Shown: positions 1-5,895, numbered from the stretch's first letter. The stretch: 25,585 nt of DNA from a virus (IMGVR_UViG_3300032223_001457:1-25585); one strand, 5' to 3'. Numbers and translations are program-made. The notes: generated by a model from the sequence alone, not told the origin.

Positions 1-97
1 CGCCAAACTTGACTACCTTTGCGGATTTATACCAGTAACCATCACGGCGATTTGATACAGCATAAATTTCGCCAATTTTGATATCTGCTTTTTTCAT
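1..97 (-). CDS. Small hypothetical protein, C-terminus beyond window
   Basis: The reading frame starts at ATG 97-95 and is still open at the left edge after about 32 residues, beginning MKKADIKIGEIYAVSNRRDG. The start overlaps the stop of the upstream gene (ATGA), and a purine-rich GAGGGA lies about 8 bases before it, so it is translated from the same message as the gene at 94-345. The visible part resembles the small beta-rich proteins common in actinophage accessory regions and looks similar in style to its neighbour, which also begins with a short 'KxGD/KIGE' strand. No function can be assigned. Confidence 0.6.
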   Translation of the reverse strand, partial: MKKADIKIGEIYAVSNRRDGYWYKSAKVVKFG

Positions 98-345
98 TTG
101 TTTCCCTCTTCTCTCTCTTGAATTCGGATTTCTTCCAAACCAGCATATTCTTTTTTACTGCCGTCAGCCAATTTTACGATTACATACTGTCTTCCATCTT
201 GACGGCGGTAAACATAAACGCCAGCATTTTGACGCATCTCTTTGACAACCTCTACGACTTCACCAATAACATTCTCAACGCCAAAGTAACGGTTGATAAG
301 TTTGTCGCCAACCTTCAAATGTCTGGCTTTGATATAAACACTCAT
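94..345 (-). CDS. Small beta-rich hypothetical protein (83 aa)
   Basis: ATG start with a very strong ribosome site (GGAGGAGGT, 6 bases before ATG) and its own promoter just upstream (-10 TATACT at 371-366). The protein opens KARHLKVGDKL, followed by alternating hydrophobic strands, and ends with a charged tail (residues about 70-83). This suggests a small SH3/KOW-like or DUF-type beta barrel, but I do not recognise a family. Charged, soluble, no cysteines, no membrane segment. It overlaps the next gene by four bases and so forms a two-gene unit with it. Confidence 0.7.
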   Translation of the reverse strand: MSVYIKARHLKVGDKLINRYFGVENVIGEVVEVVKEMRQNAGVYVYRRQDGRQYVIVKLADGSKKEYAGLEEIRIQEREEGNK

Positions 346-365
346 TTATTACCTCCTCCACTCTC

Positions 366-393
366 AGTATAGCAAACTAAACAGCCTAATCAC
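366..393 (-). promoter_or_regulatory. Promoter for the gene at 94-345
   Basis: On the minus strand GCTATACTG supplies a good -10 (TATACT, 371-366), followed within 6 bases by the AGAGTGGAGGAGGT leader and ribosome site. No consensus -35 is present: TTGCGT lies 20 bases upstream, CGTGAT 16 bases upstream. The region overlaps the end of the gene at 386-490. The nine bases CACGCAATT (391-399, plus strand) recur in the inverted repeat at 10608-10646. Confidence 0.6.
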
Positions 394-490
394 GCAATTC
401 AGGATAATTATCTTCAATACAGGCGTTGCAAAGGTCAACTTCTACCTCTTCTTTTTGCCACCCACATTTACACAAGATTTCTTGCCCCAT
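386..490 (-). CDS. Tiny zinc-finger-like protein (34 aa)
   Basis: ATG start at 490 after a clear ribosome site (AGAGGTGAT) and a promoter at 540-513; stop TAG at 388-386. The 34-residue product has four cysteines arranged C7-x-C9 ... C21-x2-C24, which looks like a single zinc knuckle, with an acidic C-terminus (IEDNYPELRD). Short Cys4 proteins of this kind are frequent in actinophage accessory regions and have no fixed role. It is supported by the promoter and ribosome site rather than by length. Confidence 0.6.
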   Translation of the reverse strand: MGQEILCKCGWQKEEVEVDLCNACIEDNYPELRD

Positions 491-512
491 TGTTATCACC
501 TCTTCCACTTCC

Positions 513-540
513 AGTATAGCGAAATACACCGTCAAATCAA
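513..540 (-). promoter_or_regulatory. Promoter for the gene at 386-490
   Basis: TTGATT (540-535), 16-base spacer, TATACT (518-513), then the purine-rich GGAAGTGGAAGAGGTGAT leader. It belongs to the repeated cassette seen also at 366, 3643, 6880, 7124, 8030 and 11753. Confidence 0.7.
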
Positions 541-550
541 GCACATTAAG

Positions 551-582
551 GGAAAATCCCCCAACATTTCTGCTAGGGGATT
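551..582 (-). terminator. Possible intrinsic terminator after the holin-like gene
   Basis: AATCCCC (555-561) pairs with GGGGATT (576-582), giving a 7-bp stem with a 14-base loop 20 bases after the stop codon at 601. On the minus strand only a short TTTTCC follows, so it is a weak terminator by sequence, but its position between the end of the lysis block and a new promoter fits. Confidence 0.45.
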
Positions 583-600
583 CTCTTAGTAAATGGAAAG

Positions 601-840
601 TTATTTGTCTTCATCAGGCATTTTGGCGAAGGCTTCATTAATCTCGGCAGTATCTAGTTTGCCATCCTTGAGGTAAGCCCGTGCTAAATCTTCAGCGATT
701 ACAGAAATACCTGTAATTGAAGCCAGCAACGCAGTCTTCCAAACCTCTATTCCTAGAATTGAGCCAGCACCCAAAACTCCCATTACACTTGCGATGATGA
801 CCGCGACCATACGGCGAAAAACATCAGCGAAAATTTTCAT
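601..840 (-). CDS. Holin-like protein, r1t type (79 aa)
   Basis: Start ATG at 840, nine bases after the stop of the M23 endopeptidase gene. Two hydrophobic helices (about residues 10-30 and 34-50) surround a short polar turn containing GAGSILGIEVWKTAL, followed by a charged tail with DGKLDTAEINEAF. This layout (two membrane helices, 'K.AL.A...' second helix, then D/E-K-rich tail with EIN.AF) matches small r1t-like holins of Gram-positive phages as I know them. A holin forms membrane lesions that release the endolysin; its place directly after a cell-wall hydrolase supports this. The 55-aa protein at 1382-1549 is a competing holin candidate. Confidence 0.65.
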   Translation of the reverse strand: MKIFADVFRRMVAVIIASVMGVLGAGSILGIEVWKTALLASITGISVIAEDLARAYLKDGKLDTAEINEAFAKMPDEDK

Positions 841-848
841 TATTATCC

Positions 849-1310
849 TTAAACTTCAAATCCGTTTAGACCAGATTGAATAAGCGGAAGCGGGTCAACA
901 ACAGCACTTGAAGCCAAGTGTCCAGCAACGCCAGCCATAAAGTGAAGGTGAGGACCAGAAGATGCACCAGAATTACCTGACTTACAAATCTCTTCGCCAC
1001 CCTTAACTTTGTCGCCCTTCTTCAAAGCAGGTTGCTTGTCCAAGTGACAATACGCAAAGTGCATAACCTTTGGCTTACCGTCAACTAAAACATAAGCGGT
1101 CTGTTCAATGACCCATCCAAGAATTTCTGAATGATAAACATCGCTAACAGTTCCATTACCAATAGCCTTCAAAGAAGTTCCAACTGGAACAGTAAAATCT
1201 AATCCACGGTGAGGACCAAGACCCATTGCCTTGCGTTGAGCAGACAAAGTGCCAAAGTGGTCATTAATAGTTTTTTCTGGAGCGGGCCAGAAAGTTTTTA
1301 GAGCAACCAT
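849..1310 (-). CDS. M23 (LytM-type) endopeptidase, probable endolysin (153 aa)
   Basis: The protein has the M23 metal-site pattern: H34 and D38 in HRGLDF, H89 in YCHLD, and H121/H123 in GPHLHF, with the usual 'G.SG.SSGPHLHF' surround. M23 enzymes are zinc peptidases that cut peptide cross-bridges of peptidoglycan. There is no signal peptide, so release would depend on a holin, consistent with small membrane proteins on both sides. The domain fills nearly the whole protein and there is no separate wall-binding module. ATG at 1310 has GAAAGGA 5 bases upstream. A distinct promoter-like element lies at 1334-1380. Confidence 0.88.
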   Translation of the reverse strand: MVALKTFWPAPEKTINDHFGTLSAQRKAMGLGPHRGLDFTVPVGTSLKAIGNGTVSDVYHSEILGWVIEQTAYVLVDGKPKVMHFAYCHLDKQPALKKGDKVKGGEEICKSGNSGASSGPHLHFMAGVAGHLASSAVVDPLPLIQSGLNGFEV

Positions 1311-1333
1311 AATATTCCTTTCAGTTGTTCTCT

Positions 1334-1380
1334 TCTATGGTCGCAGATAGCAAATTGCAACCAACAAAAAACACGCCGAA
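1334..1380 (-). promoter_or_regulatory. Candidate lysis-block promoter/operator, copy 1
   Basis: The minus strand reads CGGCGTGTTTTTT, about 20 bases, then TGCGACCATAGA (plus-strand tctatggtcgca near 1334-1345), then the ribosome site of the M23 gene. The same 12-mer recurs exactly before the PA14 gene. It is unlike the TATACT promoters of the accessory genes. A GCTATCT just before the 12-mer could serve as a -10. Role is inferred from position and repetition. Confidence 0.4.
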
Positions 1381-1381
1381 A

Positions 1382-1549
1382 TTAGTCTTTAGGGTTACGA
1401 ATAGAAAAAGACACAATCCAAATTACGGTTGACGCAATAATCAGCCAGCCCACAACTTGTTTAGCCGAACCTTCTAAAACAATCCACGCAACAAACAAAC
1501 CTACAAGAGTCCAAATTTGTCCAAGGATATCGGAAAAAAACTTTTTCAT
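1382..1549 (-). CDS. Two-helix membrane protein, holin candidate (55 aa)
   Basis: ATG at 1549 has a strong ribosome site (TGGAGGAAAGAA) and overlaps the stop of the upstream 40-aa gene (ATGA). The product starts MKKFFSDILGQIW and has two hydrophobic stretches (about residues 10-26 and 32-48) separated by the polar EGSAKQ, ending in a basic/charged tail. Size, two helices, charged end and position just before the M23 hydrolase fit a holin or a holin partner. No family is recognised from sequence alone. Too short for most gene callers' default. Confidence 0.6.
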   Translation of the reverse strand: MKKFFSDILGQIWTLVGLFVAWIVLEGSAKQVVGWLIIASTVIWIVSFSIRNPKD

Positions 1550-1668
1550 TTCTTTCCTCCACGAATTGTTTTAACAATTGTAATTAGAGTGATTGAGATA
1601 GATGCGACAACAATGATTACCGTGAGGCTATCAATTATTTGACGCATTACTAATTCGCTTATGGTCAT
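1546..1668 (-). CDS. Single-pass membrane peptide (40 aa)
   Basis: ATG at 1668 overlaps the stop of the PA14 gene (TAATG), and its own stop overlaps the start of the next membrane protein (ATGA), so the three are translationally coupled. Residues about 14-33 (LTVIIVVASISITLITIV) form one membrane helix; the C-terminus is basic (RGGKK). Its last codons encode the ribosome site of the next gene. It may be a holin accessory or antiholin, but only topology and location support this. Confidence 0.5.
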   Translation of the reverse strand: MTISELVMRQIIDSLTVIIVVASISITLITIVKTIRGGKK

Positions 1669-3122
1669 TATTTATTCTTTCTAATAGAGGTTGTTGATGC
1701 AGAAGTGGTAAGTGATACCGTGGCGGCAGTGGTCGCTATTTGAGTAACAATAACTGCCGAAACTAAAGTCTTTTTTGCTTTTGCTCTAACTGCTGGAGAA
1801 ATATCTGCACCAATATTTCCAACAAAGTTAATAGAATCCGTCAACGCTCCCGCAACATTTCCAATCAAAGGGATGCTTGCGATAGCAGGGTCAAGTTGAA
1901 TATCGTCTGCTTGAGCAGCCACAAACAATTGGTCAAGGGCTTTTTGATATTCAGGTGAACCTTGTTCACTGGTCGCTAAAGTTTCATTAGCCACCGATAC
2001 AAGTTCTGCAACTTCAGCCACCGTCAAAATTGACGCATCAATTTGAGCAGGGTCAATCTGAGTGAAACTTGGTTGAGGCTTTGAAACAACAGGGTCACTT
2101 ACAGGTTGGTCAACAGGAGGAGTCACAGAAGGCTCATCAGTAGGTTTTGGAGCAGGGTCAGGTGTAATAGGGTCAACTACTGGCGGTTGAGGCACTGGCG
2201 GGTCAATTACAGGCGGTTTTGGAGGTATAACTGGCGGAACGACAGGAATAGTGCCTGTAACAATATGAATTGAATCAGAAAATTGTGAATAAACAGGGAT
2301 TGAATCATTGTCAGACCTGACCGTGAAAGTTATGTCAGTGTTTTCAGGCAAATTAGAAATTGTTGCTTTTGTATCTGAAGCACTAATACCCCAACCGTCA
2401 GCACCTCCATAAGTCCAAGAAACAGCGTAATGTTCAATTGGATATAAAGATTCAGGTGCATCCCAAGTTAAGTTCACAGTTGTTGCATCAATTAATTTTG
2501 CTTGCACATTGACTGGAGCAGGTAACGATGGAATTACAGGAATAACTGGAACATCAGTTTTGGTGTAAGCGGATGCGGGAACTGAAATCCATTGACCGTC
2601 TTGAATTGAGTAAAGTGTGCTACACGCTCCTCCACCGTATTCATAAAACCACGCATCAAGTTTTTGCGGAACGCCAGCAACAAAATCGTGTTGAACTTGT
2701 GAACCGCTACAGCCTTTCAAAGTCCAATCATTGATTACAGGTTCACCGTCAAGTGTCATATAAAAACCATCATCAGCCATTGCCATTAGCGTTGCCGTTT
2801 CAGTTTTATCCCAAGTTATGTAACCTGAATAGTGAAGTAAAACAAAATCTCCGCGACATCCTGCAACTATGCCACCATATTCAGCGTCAAAATTAGCGTT
2901 AATTGAATCAACAGAAGTCCACGCTGTATCGGTAATCGTTGAACACAAATCATATTTTGCTTCGTGGTCAGGTGTTGAAGAAGAATCATAAACATAAACT
3001 TCTACCGTCAAACCTGATACTGATTCTGCTGAAGCAGATACAACAAAACCTAAACTCATCCATCCCGCGATTAAAGCAATCACAGCAAGTTTAGATAATT
3101 GTTTTATTTGTTTCGCAGTCAT
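1668..3122 (-). CDS. Secreted PA14 / fibronectin-III surface protein (484 aa)
   Basis: The likely start is the ATG at 3122 (MTAKQIKQL), giving a classical signal peptide: KLAVIALIAG core and ASA-E cleavage near residue 32; the upstream in-frame ATG at 3167 would add 15 unhelpful residues. Domains in order: a PA14-like beta domain (about residues 35-185, with the ADDGFYMTLDG...INDW signature), a fibronectin type III domain (about 200-290, 'PAPVNVQAK...TVNLTWDAP'), a proline-rich spacer (about 295-355), a helical region, and a C-terminal hydrophobic segment (about 450-475) with a basic end. PA14 and FN3 domains commonly bind carbohydrate or surfaces. The gene heads the lysis block and is coupled to small membrane proteins. 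It may be a host-surface or lysis accessory; it looks like a host-derived cell-surface gene. Confidence 0.75.
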   Translation of the reverse strand: MTAKQIKQLSKLAVIALIAGWMSLGFVVSASAESVSGLTVEVYVYDSSSTPDHEAKYDLCSTITDTAWTSVDSINANFDAEYGGIVAGCRGDFVLLHYSGYITWDKTETATLMAMADDGFYMTLDGEPVINDWTLKGCSGSQVQHDFVAGVPQKLDAWFYEYGGGACSTLYSIQDGQWISVPASAYTKTDVPVIPVIPSLPAPVNVQAKLIDATTVNLTWDAPESLYPIEHYAVSWTYGGADGWGISASDTKATISNLPENTDITFTVRSDNDSIPVYSQFSDSIHIVTGTIPVVPPVIPPKPPVIDPPVPQPPVVDPITPDPAPKPTDEPSVTPPVDQPVSDPVVSKPQPSFTQIDPAQIDASILTVAEVAELVSVANETLATSEQGSPEYQKALDQLFVAAQADDIQLDPAIASIPLIGNVAGALTDSINFVGNIGADISPAVRAKAKKTLVSAVIVTQIATTAATVSLTTSASTTSIRKNK

Positions 3123-3123
3123 A

Positions 3124-3172
3124 CATCTATGGTCGCAAACATTTTTTTTAAAAATAAAAAAACACACCGATA
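3124..3172 (-). promoter_or_regulatory. Candidate lysis-block promoter/operator, copy 2
   Basis: The minus strand carries CGGTGTGTTTTTTT, then about 18 A/T-rich bases, then TGCGACCATAGA ending two bases before the ATG at 3122. The 12-mer is identical to that at 1334-1345, and the T-rich upstream half is similar. There is no good Shine-Dalgarno before the start codon, so the element may act as operator or promoter for a very short leader. Confidence 0.4.
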
Positions 3173-3202
3173 AAAAAGACCCCCCACTTCTTGTGGGGAG
3201 TC
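3172..3202 (-). terminator. Intrinsic terminator after the gene at 3216-3614
   Basis: On the minus strand GACTCCCCAC pairs with GTGGGGGGTC around an AAGAA loop and is followed by TTTTTTATC. The stem begins 14 bases after the stop codon of the upstream gene. It separates the accessory operon from the lysis block. Confidence 0.85.
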
Positions 3203-3215
3203 TGGGGAATGATGT

Positions 3216-3614
3216 TTAGTCCATACGCGACCTATAACCAACATCATTGAAACCGTATTTACGATAAACGCCAACTACGGCTTTCATCGCGGCTTCTTTT
3301 CGTTGCATTGACTGGCTACGGTCATTCGGCAAGAATTCACTTGACCAAACTGACCAACCACCGTAGTAGTCTTTGTAACCCAACTTCTTGGAACGAAGCC
3401 ATCGCGGTAACGCACCACGACCATCTCCAAAGTTGACCCACGCAAAACCACAAACACCGTCAGCCACAAACCACATTTCCTTGGAAGGGTCAACATCATT
3501 TCCTAAAGGAGATGATGGCGAACCCACAACCATTGGAACTGGTTGAGCATCAACGAACGCTTTTTGAGCGGCTACTTGAGCCTCCTCAAAAACTGCCTGA
3601 TAATCAATCTTCAT
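3216..3614 (-). CDS. Hypothetical protein (132 aa)
   Basis: The start is placed at ATG 3614 (MKIDYQAVFEEAQ), because GAGAGGAGGTGAAA lies immediately upstream and the in-frame ATG at 3638 sits inside the untranslated leader just after the -10 box. Residues about 1-20 look helical; the middle has aromatic, glycine-rich stretches (DGVCGFAWVNFGDGRGALPRW) and the end is basic. The motif 'CGFAWV.F..GRG....WL' is reminiscent of small phage proteins of unknown role; I do not recognise a named family. It is a single-gene unit with its own promoter and terminator, which suggests independent expression. Confidence 0.7.
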   Translation of the reverse strand: MKIDYQAVFEEAQVAAQKAFVDAQPVPMVVGSPSSPLGNDVDPSKEMWFVADGVCGFAWVNFGDGRGALPRWLRSKKLGYKDYYGGWSVWSSEFLPNDRSQSMQRKEAAMKAVVGVYRKYGFNDVGYRSRMD

Positions 3615-3642
3615 ATTTTCACCTCCTCTCTCCCACATAACC

Positions 3643-3671
3643 AGTATAGCAGTTTATAGTGAGGAGGTAAA
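3643..3671 (-). promoter_or_regulatory. Promoter for the gene at 3216-3614
   Basis: TTTACC (3671-3666), 17-base spacer, TATACT (3648-3643) on the minus strand, followed by a leader with GGGAGAGAGGAGGT before ATG 3614. The ATG at 3638 is only 4 bases after the -10, so it cannot be the translated start of this transcript. Confidence 0.65.
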
Positions 3672-3676
3672 TTTAT

Positions 3677-3856
3677 TTAGCCGTGATTCTCGCAGTTCGC
3701 AATCGCTGAATCTTCTGTAGTGTAATGCGACCAGCAATCATAAGGGCTTGCAGGTCGCGTAAAGTAAGCAACAGCAAACGCAAAAATAAAAATAAAAATT
3801 ACTGCAACAAGGATAAAACCTAAACGATTTTTACGATTAAGGAGTTGTATTAACAA
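3677..3856 (-). CDS. Single-pass membrane protein with paired cysteines (59 aa)
   Basis: The frame runs from a TTG at 3856 (inside the end of the NlpC/P60 gene, 20-base overlap) to TAA at 3677. The product has a basic N-terminus (LLNRKNRLG), one membrane helix (about residues 13-31, very rich in F, I and V), then an outward tail beginning RPASPYDCW and ending ANCENHG, with two cysteines 16 residues apart. No ATG or GTG start is available, so the TTG start is the weak point. The same layout appears in the protein at 4832-5008. Function unknown. Confidence 0.5.
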   Translation of the reverse strand: MLIQLLNRKNRLGFILVAVIFIFIFAFAVAYFTRPASPYDCWSHYTTEDSAIANCENHG

Positions 3857-4373
3857 TTCTCACAAACCTAACTTGACTATTTTTGTAGTCATTCAATGAT
3901 TCAATTACCGTGGTCCGATAATAACTATTTGCATTTAAAACTTTGTTATTTCCAACATAGATACCTGAATGGTAAAAACTTTTTGAACCTTGATAAGCAA
4001 AAACAACTACATCGCCTAACCGTGGAGTGTGAACACGATAACCAAGATGAGCCTGAGCGTTTGCAGAATGAGGAAGTTCAATACCAAACTTTTGATAAGT
4101 CCATACAACCATTCCAGAACAATCCCAACCGTGAGTTGAAACACCTGAAAAAACATATGGAGTGCGATTTACGCGAGATTCTAAATATTTGATGATATGA
4201 ATCATCGTTGATTGATTGTGTCTTGTTCTTAATTGTTCATTAAAAGACAAATGTTTTACATCAGATAAAACAATTTTTGATTTTTGTAATTCACCGTGAG
4301 CAGATGCAGAGCAACTTACCAAAAGTAAAATTGCAGATAAAGCAACAACAAATTTTTTATTAAAGAAAGTCAT
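3837..4373 (-). CDS. Secreted NlpC/P60 peptidoglycan hydrolase (178 aa)
   Basis: The N-terminus is a signal sequence (basic NKK, hydrophobic FVVALSAILLLV) ending in a lipobox-like LVSC (C21) or in an ASA-H site at residue 25/26, so the protein is exported and may be a lipoprotein. The C-terminal NlpC/P60 domain (about residues 55-175) shows the catalytic Cys in WDCSG (C85), His in YHSGIYVG (H135) and a polar third residue near N147. Such enzymes cut peptide stems of peptidoglycan. Unlike the M23 enzyme it carries its own export signal, so it could act without a holin. ATG 4373 overlaps the metallopeptidase gene by 14 bases. Confidence 0.85.
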   Translation of the reverse strand: MTFFNKKFVVALSAILLLVSCSASAHGELQKSKIVLSDVKHLSFNEQLRTRHNQSTMIHIIKYLESRVNRTPYVFSGVSTHGWDCSGMVVWTYQKFGIELPHSANAQAHLGYRVHTPRLGDVVVFAYQGSKSFYHSGIYVGNNKVLNANSYYRTTVIESLNDYKNSQVRFVRIVNTTP

Positions 4374-4707
4374 TAGTCAACCATTCCGTTAGTTCTGGGT
4401 TTTCTTTTAAAACTGCTAGAAGCCCATTATCCCACATTCCAATAAAGTGATGCTCCCAATCTTCGTATTCATCCTCCCTTCTTGGTCTATTCAGTCCGTC
4501 AGTGGTCATACGAATAGAGTGAAGTATTTCGTGTAAAACTGTGACTTGTTTTTTTGTTATCGGAATGTCGCGTTGCAAAATAATAAGATTGCCTGACGCA
4601 AGCGTGTAGCCATAACAGCCGTCATTTAACATTCCATCTTCTAAAACAGAGCGTTCTACAATCGTGTAGCGTTCTGCCCCAATTTTGATGGACTTAGGAA
4701 TCTTCAT
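4360..4707 (-). CDS. HExxH zinc metallopeptidase-like protein (115 aa)
   Basis: The zinc-binding motif HEILH is at residues 59-63, within VTVLHEILHSI, preceded by a beta-rich half (GCYGYTLASGNLIIL) and followed by an acidic helix (DEYEDWEHHF) that could supply a third ligand, then 'LLAVLKENPELTEWL'. This layout matches small phage metallopeptidase-like proteins related to the ImmA/IrrE or SprT type folds. ImmA-type proteins cleave Cro/CI-like repressors; a Cro-like gene lies three genes upstream (5189-5410), so a repressor-cleaving role is possible but unproven. ATG 4707 overlaps the preceding stop (ATGA). Confidence 0.7.
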   Translation of the reverse strand: MKIPKSIKIGAERYTIVERSVLEDGMLNDGCYGYTLASGNLIILQRDIPITKKQVTVLHEILHSIRMTTDGLNRPRREDEYEDWEHHFIGMWDNGLLAVLKENPELTEWLTNDFL

Positions 4708-4835
4708 TCTTCAAGTCTAAAACCTTCTAGCGTGAAAACATCTTGACACGACATACAGGCTTCTGCACAGGTATTACAAGGCATTTTAGGGTCATTGAAA
4801 CACCAAGGACACCCGCAATCATATTTTTCAGTCAT
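4704..4835 (-). CDS. Cysteine-rich peptide (43 aa)
   Basis: ATG 4835 overlaps the stop of the upstream gene and its TGA (4706-4704) overlaps the next ATG. The 43-residue product has seven cysteines: C7, C9, C12, C20, C23, C27 and C30, followed by an acidic tail (TLEGFRLEE). The spacing suggests one or two zinc sites, or a disulfide-rich knot if exported, though no signal peptide is visible. No family recognised. Tight coupling on both sides supports it as a real gene. Confidence 0.55.
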   Translation of the reverse strand: MTEKYDCGCPWCFNDPKMPCNTCAEACMSCQDVFTLEGFRLEE

Positions 4836-5008
4836 TGATTTTTCCATTCTTGAATCACTTTACCTGAGCAAATTAAGGCAGAGCCGTTACCGTGAGGATT
4901 CTGATATCCAACAGTTTCGCAATCAGAATTGTTTGGCAAAAAGAAATAAATAATTGTGAACAACAATAAAGCCAAACTGACAATCAACAATTTTAGTTCT
5001 TTATTCAC
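4832..5008 (-). CDS. Single-pass membrane protein with paired cysteines (58 aa)
   Basis: The frame starts at GTG 5008 inside the end of the upstream gene, with AGAAAGAA upstream, and stops at TGA 4834-4832 (overlap with the next ATG). The product is MNKELKLL, a membrane helix (about residues 5-24), then a short outside tail with NSDCETVGYQNPHGNGSALICSGKV, i.e. two cysteines 16 residues apart. Size and topology mirror the protein at 3677-3856, although sequence identity is low. Together they flank the hydrolase and metallopeptidase genes. Function unknown. Confidence 0.55.
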   Translation of the reverse strand: MNKELKLLIVSLALLLFTIIYFFLPNNSDCETVGYQNPHGNGSALICSGKVIQEWKNQ

Positions 5009-5192
5009 TTGGTTCTTTCTGGTCTAAAAGACTTGCATATTTTGTGTCAACAACATTTCCAAAATACACAAAATCTAAAATTTCGCGATACATATTGCAT
5101 TGAGGACAATATTTACTTCCGCGACAGCCCCAATGCGAATTTATTTTGAATTGAACAAAGTCAATGATTTGACTGACCGTGGATTTACTCAC
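5001..5192 (-). CDS. Hypothetical protein with CxxC (63 aa)
   Basis: Starts at GTG 5192, which overlaps the TGA of the Cro-like gene (GTGA). The product has a helical N-terminus (VSQIIDFVQFKI), a central HWGCRGSKYCPQCNMY with three cysteines (C-x6-C-x2-C) and a charged C-terminus. This could hold a partial zinc site. It is part of the overlapping chain that runs from about 6347 to 3677. I do not recognise the family. Confidence 0.6.
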   Translation of the reverse strand: MSKSTVSQIIDFVQFKINSHWGCRGSKYCPQCNMYREILDFVYFGNVVDTKYASLLDQKEPSE

Positions 5193-5410
5193 TTGATAGC
5201 CCCAATAGCCTTTAATAGTTCTTCAGGCGATACTTTGAGTGCCTTGCACAGTTTTCCCACCGTGTTGGATGGAATTTGGCGTTGACGATTAAAGTATCTG
5301 CTCAAACTTGATTTAGGCATTTTTATTGCTTCAGCAAATTGAGTTAGCGAAGGATAACCAAGAGCCTCATATTTTGAAACAAACCAATCGTATGTTTTAT
5401 TTTTAGCCAT
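5189..5410 (-). CDS. Cro/CI-like (XRE) helix-turn-helix regulator (73 aa)
   Basis: The start is set at ATG 5410 (MAKNKTYDWF), 9 bases after AGGAG; the in-frame ATG at 5419 abuts AGGAG with no spacer. The protein is one helix-turn-helix domain: SLTQFAEAIKMPKSSLSRYFNRQRQIP (helices 2 and 3, about residues 22-45) and NTVGKLCKALKVSPEELLKAI (helices 4 and 5). XRE proteins bind operator DNA as dimers and act as phage repressors or Cro. Only the DNA-binding domain is present, so it is Cro-sized. Its operators are not evident; the inverted repeat at 10608-10646 is one candidate. Confidence 0.85.
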   Translation of the reverse strand: MAKNKTYDWFVSKYEALGYPSLTQFAEAIKMPKSSLSRYFNRQRQIPSNTVGKLCKALKVSPEELLKAIGAIK

Positions 5411-5699
5411 TCTTTTCATCTCCTAATGAAGCGTTCGCAACTGCTTTTAAAACTTGTGGATGATTTTTATTTATTGCCGTGAGCAAATCTATAAAAGCAT
5501 CTGACAAAGTTGATTTCTTTTCAAGGTGCTTTACCAAAGCCAGTGATGTCAAACGAATGATTCTGTCTTGCTCTTCTTGTTCTGCCTGTTTAGCACCGTC
5601 AAGCAATATCTTGACTAAAACATTCTGACAGTCAACGCAAGAATCACACTTACCTTCCCAGTGAGCCTTGGAGATGTTATCTGGTTTTTTTCTAAACAT
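5403..5699 (-). CDS. Hypothetical helical protein (98 aa)
   Basis: ATG 5699 lies inside the end of the upstream membrane-protein gene with GGAGGAAATA directly upstream. The N-terminal third holds three cysteines (KCDSCVDCQN), the remainder is predicted helical and charged, ending in KAVANASLGDEKNG. The last codons of this gene encode the ribosome site and start of the XRE gene, which couples their expression. No recognised family; the cysteines might form a metal site. Confidence 0.65.
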   Translation of the reverse strand: MFRKKPDNISKAHWEGKCDSCVDCQNVLVKILLDGAKQAEQEEQDRIIRLTSLALVKHLEKKSTLSDAFIDLLTAINKNHPQVLKAVANASLGDEKNG

Positions 5700-5895
5700 T
5701 ATTTCCTCCTCTAGTTATACGCTGGTGTTCCATAAAAGCACCAATGTTGAATGATAACAAAATAGCATTAAATGTGAAAAACGCAAAACTAGGCAACATA
5801 GAATTACCGTGCTGATACGCACCAAATGTGCTAGTCGCACCAATCAAAGTAAATAACGCTAAAGGCAAATTTGACGCTCTACGAAAATTAGACAA
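5692..5895 (-). CDS. Two-pass membrane protein (67 aa)
   Basis: A GGAGG lies 4 bases before the TTG at 5895, so I prefer that start; a TTG at 5910 would add five residues but has no ribosome site. The product (SNFRRASNLPLALF...) has two hydrophobic helices (about residues 10-24 and 34-53), each ending near a charged or glycine-rich turn (YQHGNSML), and a basic C-terminus (EHQRITRGG). It overlaps the genes on both sides by eight bases. Function unknown; superinfection-exclusion membrane proteins can look like this, but nothing here proves it. Confidence 0.55.
   Translation of the reverse strand: MSNFRRASNLPLALFTLIGATSTFGAYQHGNSMLPSFAFFTFNAILLSFNIGAFMEHQRITRGGNNV

Noticed and set aside
1668-3167. 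Longer start for the PA14 protein at ATG 3167
   Set aside because: It would put 15 residues before the signal peptide and begins inside the T-rich upstream half of the candidate promoter; no ribosome site.
3284-3499. Second frame inside the gene at 3216-3614
   Set aside because: Overlaps a well-supported frame on the same strand and has no ribosome site or recognisable content.
5100-5285. Plus-strand frame opposite the XRE gene
   Set aside because: A Cro-like divergent partner would be expected to have a promoter and ribosome site; neither is present.
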